From Microplitis mediator (taxonomy: Eukaryota; Arthropoda; Insecta; Hymenoptera; Braconidae), in assembly GCF_029852145.1 (NCBI RefSeq), contig NC_079971.1, positions 2,418,001 through 2,482,000 on the forward strand: a stretch of 64,000 bases of DNA, given 5' to 3'. Of the stretch, positions 20,061 to 32,268 are shown in pieces. The notes beneath the pieces were generated by a model, which saw only the letters and a program-made list of their open reading frames with translations, made no database searches and was not told where the DNA came from. The position numbers and the translations under genes are program-made. Each line of letters starts with the position of its first letter. Within the stretch, counting starts at the first letter, position 1.

Positions 20061-21415
20061 TCAGTTTTTTTTTTTCTTTCGAAATCATTTCATAATTTTC
20101 AGTCTATTTCAAAAACGTGGTATATTGTAGTATATTACACACCTGGGGAGGAAAGTAGGACATTCGAGCCGAAGGCGAAGGTGACAAACACGCAGATTAA
20201 GATATTCTACCTTCCTCTGTGGTGTGCATACGATTTTACACGATTTGCACCTGAAAGTTTCAATTTGAGCCTCTGTTTATGGGAAGAATGACGCATGCGC
20301 TAATTTTCATCATTTGTTTTCTCATATAAGAAAAAAATGACTTTCTTCCTTCTAAACAGGGTAGAAATTCAAACTTTTGGCGTAGGTATGGTAAAATAGT
20401 TCATTACATACCTCGGCCGGTAAAAAAAAGTCTCAAAGCAGAGGATAAAACAGTTCTATTTTAATAGAAATTTTACGATACTCAAAATTATGCAAAAATG
20501 ATAATAAGAATTATAAATGATAATCATGACTAATCTTTTAGGAAACAATTTTTTTTTTGCTAAATTTTCGGGGTGGTTATTTTTGCCCACCGGTTTTGTT
20601 TTGCTCGCCCTTGCCCTACATAGAGAAGAAAAAGCTTTGTAATGCTCTTAATACCCAGTGGAGTTTAATGTAAGAAATTGTTAAAGCAAAATTATGCTGA
20701 GAAATTTCTCTTCGTCATGTTTTATAGTTGTCCTAAGAGTACTACAGACAATCTGAGAATAAAACAAGTATAGTTATATCTTATAAATACTGTATGGTTT
20801 ATTGTCGTAACATAACAATGCAAATCCTCTTTCGTATACTTGCTAGATATTTTATTTTTCTAGAATAAAATACTTTTCTTGTATGTATTTTTAAGGAGAA
20901 AAATTTCAAAAATTCAAAAATCGTGCAAAAGGATTTAAAATTTATGCATATAGTTTTTATTTATTAAATATTTAAATATTTTTTCTACAAAAAAAATACT
21001 ACTGCGATAAAAACAATAATCGAGTATTTAATGTGACATGTAAGTAAATATTGTTGTCGATAAAAAAAAGCAATATCGCATGCATGCTTACGCGGTTGAG
21101 TTAATTAGAGCAACGTATTCAGACATTAGACAGCAGCAATTTTTAGTGGCATTGAATTATCGATAATAAATATATTTGCGATAAATAGACCAATTAAATT
21201 GAACACTTGAAAGTAAATATGAATTTACATCCACAAGTCGGGTAAAGTCGACAATAAGTATGAATATATATTATATTATTTTTAGACGATGAAAGTTTTT
21301 GATGGAAAAATAATAAAACTTTCAAGTTTTGTGACTTGCCAACAAGTAAACATTCAGAAATAATGGAAATTTATATTTTTTTTATCAATTTAAGTTTTTC
21401 ACAAAAAAAACCTTC

Positions 21416-22659
21416 TACACAGAAAGAAAATTATGGAAACGGTTCCTATAATTCTATAAAATTTTTTCCTGTACCAACATAGGAATTATGACCATAAATT
21501 ATGGAAGCAGTTCTTATAATTATAGGAATGTTCCCCATAATTATAGGAATGGTTCCCATAATATTATGGAAATCATTCCCATAATAGGGGAGGGAGGGGC
21601 AAAAGGGGGTACTTAAGAAAATACCAAGTTTTCGAGGACTCAAATATGCTAAATCTTTTTTTTTTTAATGATATTCAAAGTAAATAGAAGAAATTTTCAG
21701 TTACCGTTGAAAAAAAAAATTTTTCATTTCTGCGGGCAAAGTGGGGTACCCCCTAAAAAAGGTAAAAAAAAAAAATTTCTGGATTTTAAACGAATTTGAT
21801 TAAGTTGAATTTTTTTTTAAGTAATTTACATGAAGAAAAATTATATTTTACATGTTTATTGGATACAAAAGAAGAAAAAAAATTTTTAATAGTTTTTATC
21901 ATAAAATAAACGTCATTAATATTTTTCAACTGACAATTGATTTTTGAAAAAGTTTATCAAAAAAAATTCAAAGTAACGCTTAATTATATTTACAGAAGTG
22001 ATTTTGGAATGTTTAAAAACCATTGAAATATAAAATTTTTTTTTATCAAATTTTAGGGGTACCCCGTTTTGCCTACCCTACCCCCTTTTGCCCCCCCCCC
22101 CTTCCCCTATATAGGAGTAAACCCTATATTTTATAGTAATGATTCCTATAATTTATAGGAACCATTCCCATAACATTATAAGAATGGTTCCCATAATGCT
22201 ATTCGAATAGTTCTCATACCATTATAGGAACCATTCCTATAATATTATGAGAATGGTTCCCATACTATCATGAAAAAATGAATTTAAAGAAAAGTGTGGT
22301 AATTTCTTCTATAATACACAGAAATATTATTAAAAATAAAAACAAAAATTCAAACATTGAAAAAAAAATTCGTATTTGGCAAAAACATTATTAACATTTT
22401 AACAATTTTTTTTTTTTAACAAATTTAGCGTCGAAGAAGCTTTATTTGAATCTCTCCATGTCATGATGGAAATTTCTACACTATTCTGCAAAAAAAAATT
22501 TTTATGATATTATGGGAATGGTTCCCATATTGATATAGAATCTACTCCTATACCATTATGGAAATGGTTCCCATAATGGTATGGGAACTATTCCTATACC
22601 ATTATGGGAACTATTCCCATAATGCATAGCAAAATTTTCCATAATTTTCTTCCCGTGTA
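21416..22659. mobile_element. Element of GGAATGGTTCCCATAAT units with a nested G-run element
   Basis: Ends TACACAGAAAGAAAATTATGG and CCATAATTTTCTTCCCGTGTA. Both sides are filled with ATGGGAATGGTTCCCATAAT-type palindromic units. A different element occupies 21586–22109, and a further non-repeat block lies at 22270–22500. Confidence 0.65.
21586..22109. mobile_element. G-run MITE (TAGGGGAGGGAGGGGCAAAA), copy 1
   Basis: TAGGGGAGGGAGGGGCAAAAG at the left and a C-rich inverse at the right (TTTTGCC...CCCCTTCCCCTA). The copy at 28275–28781 is the same element in the other orientation. Confidence 0.7.
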
Positions 22660-22837
22660 GTCTCATCTTAGGAAAATCGATAACGAAAATTAAAAGTTAA
22701 TCAAAATTTAGTATACTCACTATATTAATAATTAAAATTAAATTTGAGACTTTAAAAAAATTACTAGACACAATAAAGTTTTCTATAAAAAAAGTCTTGC
22801 CCATGACTTTGGTATTTATCCAAAATCAATGCGCAGT

Positions 22838-22994
22838 CTCTAAAAACGAATTAGTGAAATTCACTGCTAATTAGTGAATATGCACTGGAAAGCAGCTGTA
22901 AATATACTATTAGTTGAATCAGTGGTATACTTATTGCTGAAGAAATAGTGACTATCCACTGATACGCAGTGAATTTCACTAATTCATCTTTAGA
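22838..22994. mobile_element. MITE, AATTAGTGAA family
   Basis: Ends CTCTAAAAACGAATTAGTGA and TCACTAATTCATCTTTAGA are inverted, with repeated TTAGTGAA units between them; 157 bp. Confidence 0.65.
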
Positions 22995-23334
22995 ATCAAA
23001 ATAACGAATTATGATTGCGTCTAAATAAATATTTCTAGTCATATTCATTTCTTAAAGTAAAATTCAGTGTAATTGCAATATGCCGATCGTTATAACTAAA
23101 CGTTTTGTTGATAATGTAATCACAATATTACTTTAGTGTAAACAAATGTATCGCGAAATTTGCTTAAGGAAAATAATATTCACGTAAAAAATTATTATTC
23201 AACAACTTTATGCCATCGGAAGGTAAAAACTAAAGATAAGATGTTCCAATAAAAAAAAAAAAAATGAATTATAGTAAGTGACCATTTGAAAAACAAGTAC
23301 CTCCTTTCTGAGTAAACTTAGTGGGGACGACAAG

Positions 23335-23340
23335 TATAAA
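23335..23340 (+). promoter_or_regulatory. TATA box of the acidic repeat gene
   Basis: TATAAA lies about 215 bp upstream of the ATG. A start region near 23365–23375 would be about 30 bp downstream. A good donor (GTAAGT at 23413) and acceptors at 23521 or 23530 suggest a roughly 110-bp intron in the 5′ untranslated region, with the ATG in exon 2 of the transcript. Confidence 0.55.
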
Positions 23341-23553
23341 TACCCTACTCCAAAAGCTTACTTCTCATTACATAATTCATTTCGTGAAGAATTTTTATTT
23401 TAATAAGTAATTGTAAGTGATAAATTATTTATTTATTTATCGATTTATCCTTACTTCTAGTATATATATTCATAATTATCACTACAATAATACAATATAA
23501 TATTTTACTTTAATTTATCAGTGCTGACAGTTGGAAAACTAATTCACTGAATC

Positions 23554-24041
23554 ATGGAGCTTAAGCTTTTGTTAATTCTTTTGGTGGCGATTTATGCTGT
23601 GCCTTTAGCTCAAGGATGTTTTGGTGGTGGCAAAAAAGTATGTCCTTAATATTTGATTACTGCTCAATACATATGGGAGTGATTATTTTATTTAAATAAA
23701 TTATTTTAATTATTTAGGATAAGGATGATACGAGTGCTGGAAAGGCTGAGGAGGTTGACGGACCAGTCGATGATGGACCCGTTGATGACGGCCCAGTTGA
23801 TGACGGCCCAAGTGATGACGCACCAGTTGATGACGGCCCAAGTGATGACGCACCAGTTGATGATGGCCCAGGTGATGACGCACCAGTTGATGATGGCCCA
23901 GGTGATGACGCACCAGTTGATGATGGCCCAGGTAATGAAGGCCCAGGTAATGACGGACCAGGAAATGATGAACCAGGAGATGGCGGTCCAGGAGATGATG
24001 GACCAGGAAATGGCGGCCCAGAAGATGACGGACCACAGTGA
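23554..24041 (+). CDS. Small secreted protein with 18 acidic pentapeptide repeats (135 aa)
   Basis: Two exons, 23554–23637 and 23718–24041, joined by an 80-bp phase-0 intron (donor GTATGT, acceptor ATTTAG). Exon 1 encodes 28 residues: a signal peptide MELKLLLILLVAIYAVPLAQ followed by GCFGGGKK, with likely cleavage near Ala-Gln-Gly. Exon 2 starts DKDDTSAGKAEEVDGP and then carries 18 pentapeptides, mainly VDDGP, SDDAP, GDDAP, GNDGP and GDGGP, ending in Gln and TGA. The mature product would be very acidic, Pro/Gly-rich and unstructured, with a single Cys. The compact gene, TATA box and secretion signal suggest high-level tissue-specific expression, perhaps cuticle, silk, gland or calcium-binding matrix; this is inference. 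Other frames through the repeat are also open only because a 15-nt repeat has no stop. Not recognised as a named family. Confidence 0.8.
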
Positions 24042-24062
24042 GAGACAAATTTATTCGCCAGG

Positions 24063-24068
24063 AATAAA
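24063..24068 (+). terminator. Polyadenylation signal AATAAA of the acidic repeat gene
   Basis: AATAAA lies 21 bp after the stop codon, with a second AATAAA at 24109–24114. Either would give a very short 3′ untranslated region. A MITE begins about 60 bp beyond the second signal. Confidence 0.5.
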
Positions 24069-24175
24069 AACCCGTATTAGAATTTTTTCCAAAACACCAC
24101 GATATATTAATAAATTTTAATTACATATAAGTATAAATTTTATTTTATAATAGTAAATTCGATTGCACAGTAAAA

Positions 24176-24509
24176 AATATTGTGTATCTGTGTTAAAAAC
24201 GGTCCGTGTTATAATTTTTGTGTTGATTTTTTTGTGTCAAATCAACACAATTCTTTGTGTTACTTTAAAATTTTTAATCGATTTACTCTTCAACACTTTA
24301 AAAGTGTTACTTAGTATAAAAATCGATATTATCAACATTTATTAAGTGTTACTTTAACATCAACACAAAAAAAGTGTTGAAATTTTAACACAAATTTTGT
24401 GTTGAAATTAAACACCAATAGTCTGTGTTGAAAAATAACACAAAAATTGTGTGGACCGTTTCTAACACACAGATTGTGTTGATTTCAACACAATATTTTT
24501 TACTGTGTG
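24176..24509. mobile_element. MITE with CACAGTAAAAAATATT termini, copy 1
   Basis: Ends CACAGTAAAAAATATTGTGT and CAATATTTTTTACTGTGTG. The interior is made of AACACAAA / TTTGTGTTG units. It begins about 60 bp after the acidic-repeat gene's last polyadenylation signal. Confidence 0.75.
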
Positions 24510-25154
24510 CAGAGAGATTAATGAGTTTATTCAAAACCACACAAATTTTGACTTTTGATTTGAGTAATTTTTCATTCAAATAATACGAGATATTTTTCAG
24601 ACAATTTGTTAACATGAATATTTATATTTTGTTATATTACAAAATTGATTATTAATTTGCTTAAATACAAAATTTTGAACCTGTTTAACTTTCATATTTA
24701 TTGGTTCACTCCATTTTTTAAACTCCTGGCAAAAAAAATTGAAAATTTTATAAGAATAGAGAGATTGAAAAAGTGGAAGAACAAAAATTTTTCCATTAGT
24801 TCAATAATTAGATGAGAACTTGATCGAAGTTTTTTGAAATAAAGTAAAATTCACAAAAGATAGGATTTAATATTGGTCTGTTTGCATTATTTGAGGTTTT
24901 TTGGGACATTAAATATTAACCAATAGTTTAAATTAAATTATTGATAGTCACTGTTGATATATCTCGATATTATTGTTGATTGTTGTAGATGCAATTATCG
25001 TTATCGTAATTTATGTTTAGATTTAGTACAATATTAGTAAACGTTTGGTTTATAAGCCAATTAGTCGTTAATATTACCTCAGGCGTAACAAACAGATCTT
25101 CGGCGTAATGGAAATTAATTTATGATGCAATTCTGTTCATATATATGTATATAT

Positions 25155-25238
25155 TAGGGTGATTCAAAAAAAAATTTTTTTTTGCTCCTGCAGTTGAAAA
25201 ATTTGTGTTAAATTTAACACATGATACTTGTGTCAGAC
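25155..25238. repeat. Orphan TAGGGTG terminus
   Basis: TAGGGTGATTCAAAAAAAAA resembles the left end of the hAT-like MITEs, but no matching right end is seen before the next element starts. Confidence 0.35.
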
Positions 25239-25624
25239 CCCTGATTAAACAACTGAATTCGATCGAATTAAACAGAATTAAATTTTTAATTCTATTTAAT
25301 TCAGATAAATTCTGTTAATTCGGTACCTAACTTAAAAATGAATTCCGTCTAATTCGGCAGGAAGACCAGAATTTGTCCAAATTAAAATGAATTTAAATAA
25401 TTCTATTCGGTTTAATTCTGATTAATTCGAAAATAATTCTTCAATTTCTGGTTCTGAATCCGAATTAAACTGAATTAAAACGAATTTGAAATTTTTAAAT
25501 CGGTTTTATTCTGTTTAATTCAAATTCAAATTTTCAATTCAGTTGAATTCTGTTTTGCAAAATTCGACAGAATATACCAGAATCAGAATTTTTAATTCGG
25601 TCGAATTCAGTTGTTTAATCAGGG
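25239..25624. mobile_element. MITE with CCCTGATTAAACAACTG termini, copy 1
   Basis: Ends CCCTGATTAAACAACTGAAT and TTCAGTTGTTTAATCAGGG. Between them are degenerate GAATTAAACAGAATT units in both orientations. Confidence 0.75.
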
Positions 25625-25916
25625 ACAATAATACAGGTTTAAAACTCGTTGAGATCAGATAACACATTCAACTTTAGTTAAATTTACACTTGCACACAGT
25701 TTGCACTTATTTTTAACCAATTTAACCAATGAATTTTTATACACAAGAACATAAAATTTTCAACTGCGTACCTTCTGAAACGTTAGTGTTTGCCGAGAAA
25801 AAAATCTTCCCAAAAAAAGGCTCTCTAGCTCAACTCTAAGAGGTCGCAATTTTAATTTTAATTGCACATCTGATTAACAGTAAAATTTTTTTTTTTTCAT
25901 TCAAAGGTTAATTACT

Positions 25917-26070
25917 CGGTTGCCCAATTTCAAAACACAGTAAGTGACAAATTTTTCGAAATCGATTTTTTAGTATTTTTAGTTCCAGTGGAGTTTTGTG
26001 AACATGATTCGATGCATATTTCAAAAACTTTATTTTTGTCAGTTACTGTGTTTTGAAATTGGGCAGCCGT
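25917..26070. mobile_element. Palindromic MITE with GCCCAATTTCAAAACACAGT arms
   Basis: Left arm GCCCAATTTCAAAACACAGTAA and its inverse at 26040–26066. TACTCG flanks both sides (25913–25918 and 26070–26075), a likely target duplication. Confidence 0.65.
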
Positions 26071-26156
26071 ACTCGTTAGCTACTTAATATTTTTTAAATT
26101 TATGCATAGATCTCTAAAACTGATTCCTCAAGCTTTCAATAATGTAGGGAAAAACG

Positions 26157-26359
26157 CATTTTAACATGACTGATTCATGATAGAACAAGACTGAGTTCTG
26201 TTCTGGATGTTAATGGTGACTATTTTGACAGTAACCAGTCATATGTTTCTTGTATTGTGTAGCACAGCATTGGTTACTGTTTAAAAAGTGATAGTACGTG
26301 TTAAGCTATGATTCACTCCTGTTCTAATATGAATCAGTCATATTAAAATGTATTTTCCC
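26157..26359. mobile_element. Palindromic MITE with GGGAAAA termini
   Basis: Left GGGAAAAACGCATTTTAACA and right TAAAATGTATTTTCCCC. GACTGATTC / GAATCAGTC appears in both arms. Confidence 0.65.
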
Positions 26360-26580
26360 CTCTATTGTTCGTCGATTACTGTGCAGAACAGTAACTAGTA
26401 CTATCTAGTTTTTTCCATGTATTTCATAATGAAATTGTTAATTTTAACTATTTTTTTTTTTGCTAGCTTCAATTGGCGACAATTTTTACTCTACTTTTTA
26501 ACTCTACATTAATTATTACCCTCTAGTATACCATTTTTTTGAACACATTAATTTTCTGATGAAAAATTTTTTGTGACTTG

Positions 26581-26924
26581 CACAGTAAAAAATATTATGT
26601 TAAATTCAACACAATCTATGTGTTAGAAACGGTCCACACAATTTTTGTGTTATTTTTCAACACAGACTATTTGTGTTGAATTTCAACACAAAATTTGTGT
26701 TAAAATTTCAACACTTTTTTTGTGTTGATGTTAAAGTAACACTTAATAAATGTTGATAATATCGATTTTTATACTGAGTAACACTTTTAAAGTGTTGAAG
26801 AGTAAATCGATTAAAAATTTTAAAGTAACACAAAGAATTGTGTTGATTTGACACAAAAAAATCAACACAAAAATTATAACACGGACCGTTTTTAACACAG
26901 ATACACAATATTTTTTACTGTGTG
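26581..26924. mobile_element. MITE with CACAGTAAAAAATATT termini, copy 2
   Basis: Nearly identical to copy 1 but inverted, so that the two copies bracket 24.5–26.6 kb as an inverted pair. Confidence 0.75.
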
Positions 26925-26932
26925 AGTGATAT

Positions 26933-27113
26933 CCCGAGTCGAAATATTAGACGTAAATTGAACGTTTTTAACGTTTTGAACGTAGATTGGAGTATCATAA
27001 ATTGAAAACATATTTATCATAGAACTAAAAATCGTTCAATATACTTTCAAAACGTTCAGTTTACATTTAAAACGTTAAGAACGTTCAATTTACGTCTAAT
27101 ATTTCGACTCAGG
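26933..27113. mobile_element. Palindromic MITE with CCCGAGTCGAAATATTAGAC ends
   Basis: Both arms carry CGTAAATTGAACGTTTTTAACG-like sequence, inverted across about 27020. Terminal similarity to the CCCGAGTC elements at 19528 and 40388. Confidence 0.7.
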
Positions 27114-27195
27114 ATTTCCAGAAAAAAAAACATACATACAAAAATTAGACAATAGATATAAAATGAATGTAATAATTAAAAAATAAAATCATAAT

Positions 27196-27339
27196 TAGGG
27201 TAAGAGCACCAGTACTCAGCCTCTAATCAGTAGCCAGCCGGTCATTTACTTTAACATTGGCTCAAAATGTATATAGATATAATTTAACATGAGGTGGCTG
27301 GCTATTGGTTTGGGGCTAGGTACTGGTGCTCTTACCCTA
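27196..27339. mobile_element. 144-bp palindromic MITE (TAGGGTAAGAGCACCAGTAC)
   Basis: The termini are 20-bp perfect inverted repeats with TAGGGT tips, like hAT. An 8-bp target duplication is not apparent. Confidence 0.7.
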
Positions 27340-28274
27340 TAAAGAATTGAGGTATGAACTTTTAGATTTTCCAATTTTTTATTGATTATTTTCATTGGAC
27401 AATATATTTGATGATGAAAAAATACATAGTACAGTATCGAATAGATGAAGTATAATATTTGCATTGAAATATTATTACAAAAGTTAAAATTCCAGTTTGC
27501 ATGGAACTGTAATAATCTAGTGCATAGTTAGGTAACATATTCGAGCCATTTCAACCTCAAATATGGTTGAATATATGCTCTCAACCCTGCACAGGAGTGA
27601 GTACGCCATTAATTCATCGATCGGTTTAACTCCCGCTTCAAGTTATGTAATTTTGAGATAAATATCGTTTGATTTACTCGTTAAATATTCAAATGCACTC
27701 TTTATTGCTCACAAACTTGTGTACATGTGAAAACTTATGATTGCATTTATTGTAGAATATTGTTCTTTTATTTCCAGGTAAATTATGAGTATCTATTTTT
27801 TATAAAACTATTTTAAATTGTAAAATTTATAATTCAAATTTACAACTAAAATATTAAAATAGTTTTTAAAGAGCTTGGATAAAAACCTATAATCTATGGA
27901 TGATATAAATATACATGTTCGGCTCATATCAGTTTTATTTTCCTTTCGGTAAGTTGATTTTCAATACCTACACAAAGGCTGAGTTACATATATGGTATGT
28001 TTGAATATTTATAGAGAAAAGACAAACATAAATCACAGGCATAGAGAGTACAGTTGCTATTATTTTTCATCATTTCAATGCATGATAAATTTTTAAAAAA
28101 TATTCGGATAAAAATGTATAGATTTTGACGAATCCTATTTTACTATGTGTTCTTTAGGATCAAAGTTATCGATACTTCGACGTTGCAGTCGATTTTCAAT
28201 TGAAAACAAATTCTGAACATCTCGTGATAGGGAAAGTTCGGGCAGAATGCGACATTATCTTTGGGACAAAATAG

Positions 28275-28781
28275 TAGGGGAGGGAGGGGCAAAAGGGGGT
28301 ACCCCCAAAATTTTATAAAAAAAAATTTTATATTTTAAATGGTTTTTAAACATTCCAAAATCACTTCTGTAAATATAATTAAGTGTTACTTTGAATTTTT
28401 TTTGGTAAATTTTTTCAAAAATCAATTGTCAGTTAAAAATATTAATGACGTTTGTTTTATGATAAAAACTATTAAAAATTTTTTTTCTTCTTTTGTATCC
28501 AATAAACATGTAAAATATAATTTTTCTTCATGTAAATTACTTACAAAAAAATTCAACTTAATTAAATTCGTTTAGAATCCAGAAATTTTTTTTTTTTTAC
28601 CTTTTTCAGGGGGTACCCCACTTTGCCCGCAGAAATGAAAAATTTTTTTTTTCAATGGTAACTGAAAATTTCTTCTATTTACTTTGAATATCATTAAAAA
28701 AAAAAAAAGATTTAGCGTATTTGAGTCCTCGAAAACTTGGTATTTTCTTAAGTACCCCCTTTTACCCCTCCCTCCCCTACT
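28275..28781. mobile_element. G-run MITE, copy 2 (inverted relative to copy 1)
   Basis: Left TAGGGGAGGGAGGGGCAAAAG and right CCCCTCCCTCCCCTA. The interior (CTTGGTATTTTCTTAAGTAC) matches copy 1 read in reverse. The open frame 28339–28575 is its AT-rich interior, not a gene. Confidence 0.7.
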
Positions 28782-28789
28782 ATTTTTAA

Positions 28790-30620
28790 AAATAGTAAAA
28801 ATATGATTCTAATACAAAATTATCAGATCACATACCTTCGAAAAAATAAATAAATTTGTAACCAAAATTTTCCACAAACAAAAAAAATGAGTAATCAAAT
28901 TAATGTTACATAAACTACCAATTAACTATCAAATAATATAACATACATTGAAAGCGCTATCACGTTATTGCACACGTAACATTAACATATATTTATGCAC
29001 AAGATAAGTAATTAAAGTAGCATTGATCCAATAAGTTACTAAGCATTAATTAAATACGTTTATTAATCAGACAACAACAAATAGTAATTAAGTAATACAT
29101 AATCAAATGTACATATAATATATATCTTACCCTAATACGCCTTGCAGAGATAAATATTATAAATAGATATGTCGGTATACATATGAAACAATAAGAGTAG
29201 CATATGTAGGTGTATAACGTCGCGACGGCGTTATTGGATGTACGACGCCTAGTCTACTAATTAAGCAATTAATTAGCCTTTTGCTAACTGAACGCACCAA
29301 AGTGTCGTCATCATTCATGTCGCGTTGATTCTATACTCAACTCAACTCAACTCTACTCGAGCTTCCTCTTTGTTACAAAGCAACACACAATCATCCACGT
29401 GCTTTACTACATACTCGACTACTACCACAGTCTACACAGATTTATACTCAACACAATCAAGTGTATCCTTTTGCGAAACGTCAACACCCTTTGTAATTTC
29501 AATACAACGCACTGAGTGTAACAATAGATCTCGTTTGCCAACCCGTTGTCATTTTATGATCAACGTCATATTATATAATCATGGTCTATAAATATATAAT
29601 TCAAATTTATTAAATACTAGCGGCTGTCTCGTTCACTTCACTGAGCGCTGATTTTATTTTTCTTTAGTTTAAATTTTTCGAGTTATTGTAAAAAAATTAA
29701 AATTCTGGCTTAACTAATAAAAATATGACAAAAATGTATATGAACAATTTTGTAGCTGATTCAATTTCCTACAAAAAAGGTCTCATGATGTTTTTACGTA
29801 AGTCTGATTGTTTTGACGTAATTTCAAGTCAAAGTAAAAAAATAAATTTTAATTTATTCTTTACTTATTAATTTCTTTTTTATTTTCTCTATAACTTTGA
29901 AAATATCAGAAATATGTTGATGAGACTGAAGACATTTTTTGTAGGAAATTGAATTTCCTACAACTTTTGTTCGAAACATTTTTTCCTAAAATCGATAGCT
30001 TCGCTGAAAATTCAATTTGAAGGGAATTCTGAAGATCGAAATTATTTAAAAAAAAAAAAAACAAATCGAGATCGATATAAATGAACTATCGTATGGTAAA
30101 AATATCGTATCGACGTTTAGTAATTTTCTCGTGATGAAAGTTGAGGATGAATGTATAATTAACAGGAAATGTAAATTTGAAAAAATGTAAATAGAAAAAT
30201 AAATAAAAGCTTTGAAATGAATTGACTCGGTGAACTCTGACCTTCGTATATCGCGTGGGTATGTAATCTCAGTGAGTATGTTACGTTGGTTTCCCAAAGG
30301 TCAGCCTGTAGTGCTGTAGGGCGTTGAAAGAGCTTTCGTTGTTGTAATTCCTTTTGACCTCTTTCACTGACGATGATGCTCACGCTCTTCCTCGTTTAAT
30401 TTTTATTCGTTGGGCCATGCCAACTTTCATATAATTGTTTACTACGACGTGACCTTTCGCGTGTAATCAAATAGTTAGAATATTGCCGAATATTTTTTTT
30501 TATTCATATTAATTTATTATTTATGTTTACTTTGCATAAATATTTTATAACTTTCATCTAAATGTTGACGAAATTCAAATAATCACGATATCAAAATAAA
30601 TTTGTTTTTTCTTAATTAAA
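28790..30620. other. Intergenic DNA, no supported gene
   Basis: AT-rich. A tandem CTCAACTCAACT tract lies near 29335–29355. The open frame 29325–29591 is low-complexity Ser/Thr-rich and has no splice or promoter support. Confidence 0.4.
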
Positions 30621-31054
30621 AAAAAAAACCGGAAAAACGCCTGAGCCTGAGGACCAGCCCTGAAACTTTCCGCTATTTTCGAGCTCTTGAAAAAAGTATG
30701 AAGTCGATCATTATTTTTTAATTTTATACCAGCAATATCTTTGGAAATAATAAACCGATTTTGATGTTCAAGGTGAAATTCAACGCAGTTTTTCAAATGT
30801 TAACGTAAAAAAAATTGTCATCGATTAGTTCAAAGATTTAAAGTTTATTAGAAAAAAAAAAACACTTTTTCGAAATTCTTTCAACAATGATTTTTTTTGA
30901 AAAAATCAATCGATTTTGATGGTTGAGGTGACATTCGACGCGGCTTGTAAAGTTTTAGAGCTGATTAGATTCTGGAATTAATCCATCGCGTACATTACAA
31001 GTTATCCGAAAAAAACATTTTTGGAAAAATTTTATTTTTGGAACATCTCCGAGT

Positions 31055-31765
31055 ATAGGAGAGGAGTGGGCAAAGTGGGCCCCTGGGGGTAAAGTAGGCC
31101 CCTTAAAATTTTTTATACGCCAATAAATTTGGACGGATAATAAGCTTATCAAAATTTCTTATATAATGAGGGCTAAAATAGACCACCAAAACTGTTGATT
31201 AAATATAATTTATTAAAAAAGTTAAAGATGATAAAATTACGTTCGACTGTCCCAAAACCAGACCTCAGGAAGGATCTACCAACAGACATATCAAGCTGCC
31301 TCAATATTAAGGACAACATGGTCAAAATTATAACCCTACTGAAGAAACTAAAACTGTTCAATAATATATAATATGTATAATTAATTCTCTTTATTTTTTG
31401 TTATTAATTTTTCTTGTAGTCGCTCATGACCCAGCAGTTTATGCGACGATTAAATAAAAAAAAAAAAAAAATTACGTTTTAAAGTTATATCGCAGCAGAC
31501 TATTAAAATTACTTTTATATTATTGAAATACAATTGTTTTATAATTATTTGCAAATATCACACGTGTAAAGAATAAAAAATATCAAATTCGAAATTTTTA
31601 GGAGGGCCCAATTTGCCCCTAATTTTCGATTTTTCAATTTTAATGGACGCAGCGTAATGAAGTGAAAATAAATATCAAGGGTCTAAAAAGAAGTAAACGC
31701 GTAAAAAAAATTAATGATATTATAATTATTTTCCTTAACGGGCCCACTTTGCCCCCCTCTCCCCA
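31055..31765. mobile_element. Nested element with GGAGAGG...GGGCAAAGTGGGCCC ends
   Basis: Left AGGAGAGGAGTGGGCAAAGT and right GGGCCCACTTTGCC with a C/T-rich tip are inverted. It interrupts the host repeat between CATCTCCGAGTA and ACAGTACCGATT. Confidence 0.65.
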
Positions 31766-32013
31766 ACAGTACCGATTATGCTCAATTTCTCACAAATCGT
31801 TGGAATTAATGAGCAACTTTAAACGTGACCTTAAAAAGCCAAATCGGTTCATTCGTTCAAAAGTTACAGAATATTTACATTCTTACATACGTACGTACGT
31901 ACGTACACACATACATACACGCGAGCATCGTCTTGAAAATAGTCAGAATAGCTTCCCAATACCTCAAAACGTCAAGATCTATTAGAAATTCGATTTTCGA
32001 AAATCGGTGACAC

Positions 32014-32268
32014 GACCGATGATCCGAGGACAATTGATCTGCGACAATTGATCCTTGCGACGATTGATCCGTCGATAAATAATTGTGTTTATTAATAAAT
32101 TTGAAAAATTTGTGTGTGAGTATATTTTTTTTACGTTAGACGCACACAAAATTAGTGAAAAAAAAGGCGTAATTTTTCACATTTATATGTGTGTGAGTAT
32201 ATTTTATCGGCGGATTAATCGTCACAAGGATCAATTGTCGCGGATTAATTGTCCTCGGATCAACGGTC
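32014..32268. mobile_element. Nested MITE with GACCGATGATCCGAGGACAA ends
   Basis: GACCGATGATCCGAGGACAA at the left and TTGTCCTCGGATCAACGGTC at the right. ATTGATC / GATCAAT units repeat inside. It lies near the right end of the host repeat. Confidence 0.7.

Noticed and set aside
23710..24120. Alternative open frames over the acidic repeat (His-rich on minus, Met/Thr-rich on plus)
   Set aside because: A stop-free 15-nt repeat opens all related frames. Only the frame starting at 23718 connects to a signal-peptide exon through good splice sites.
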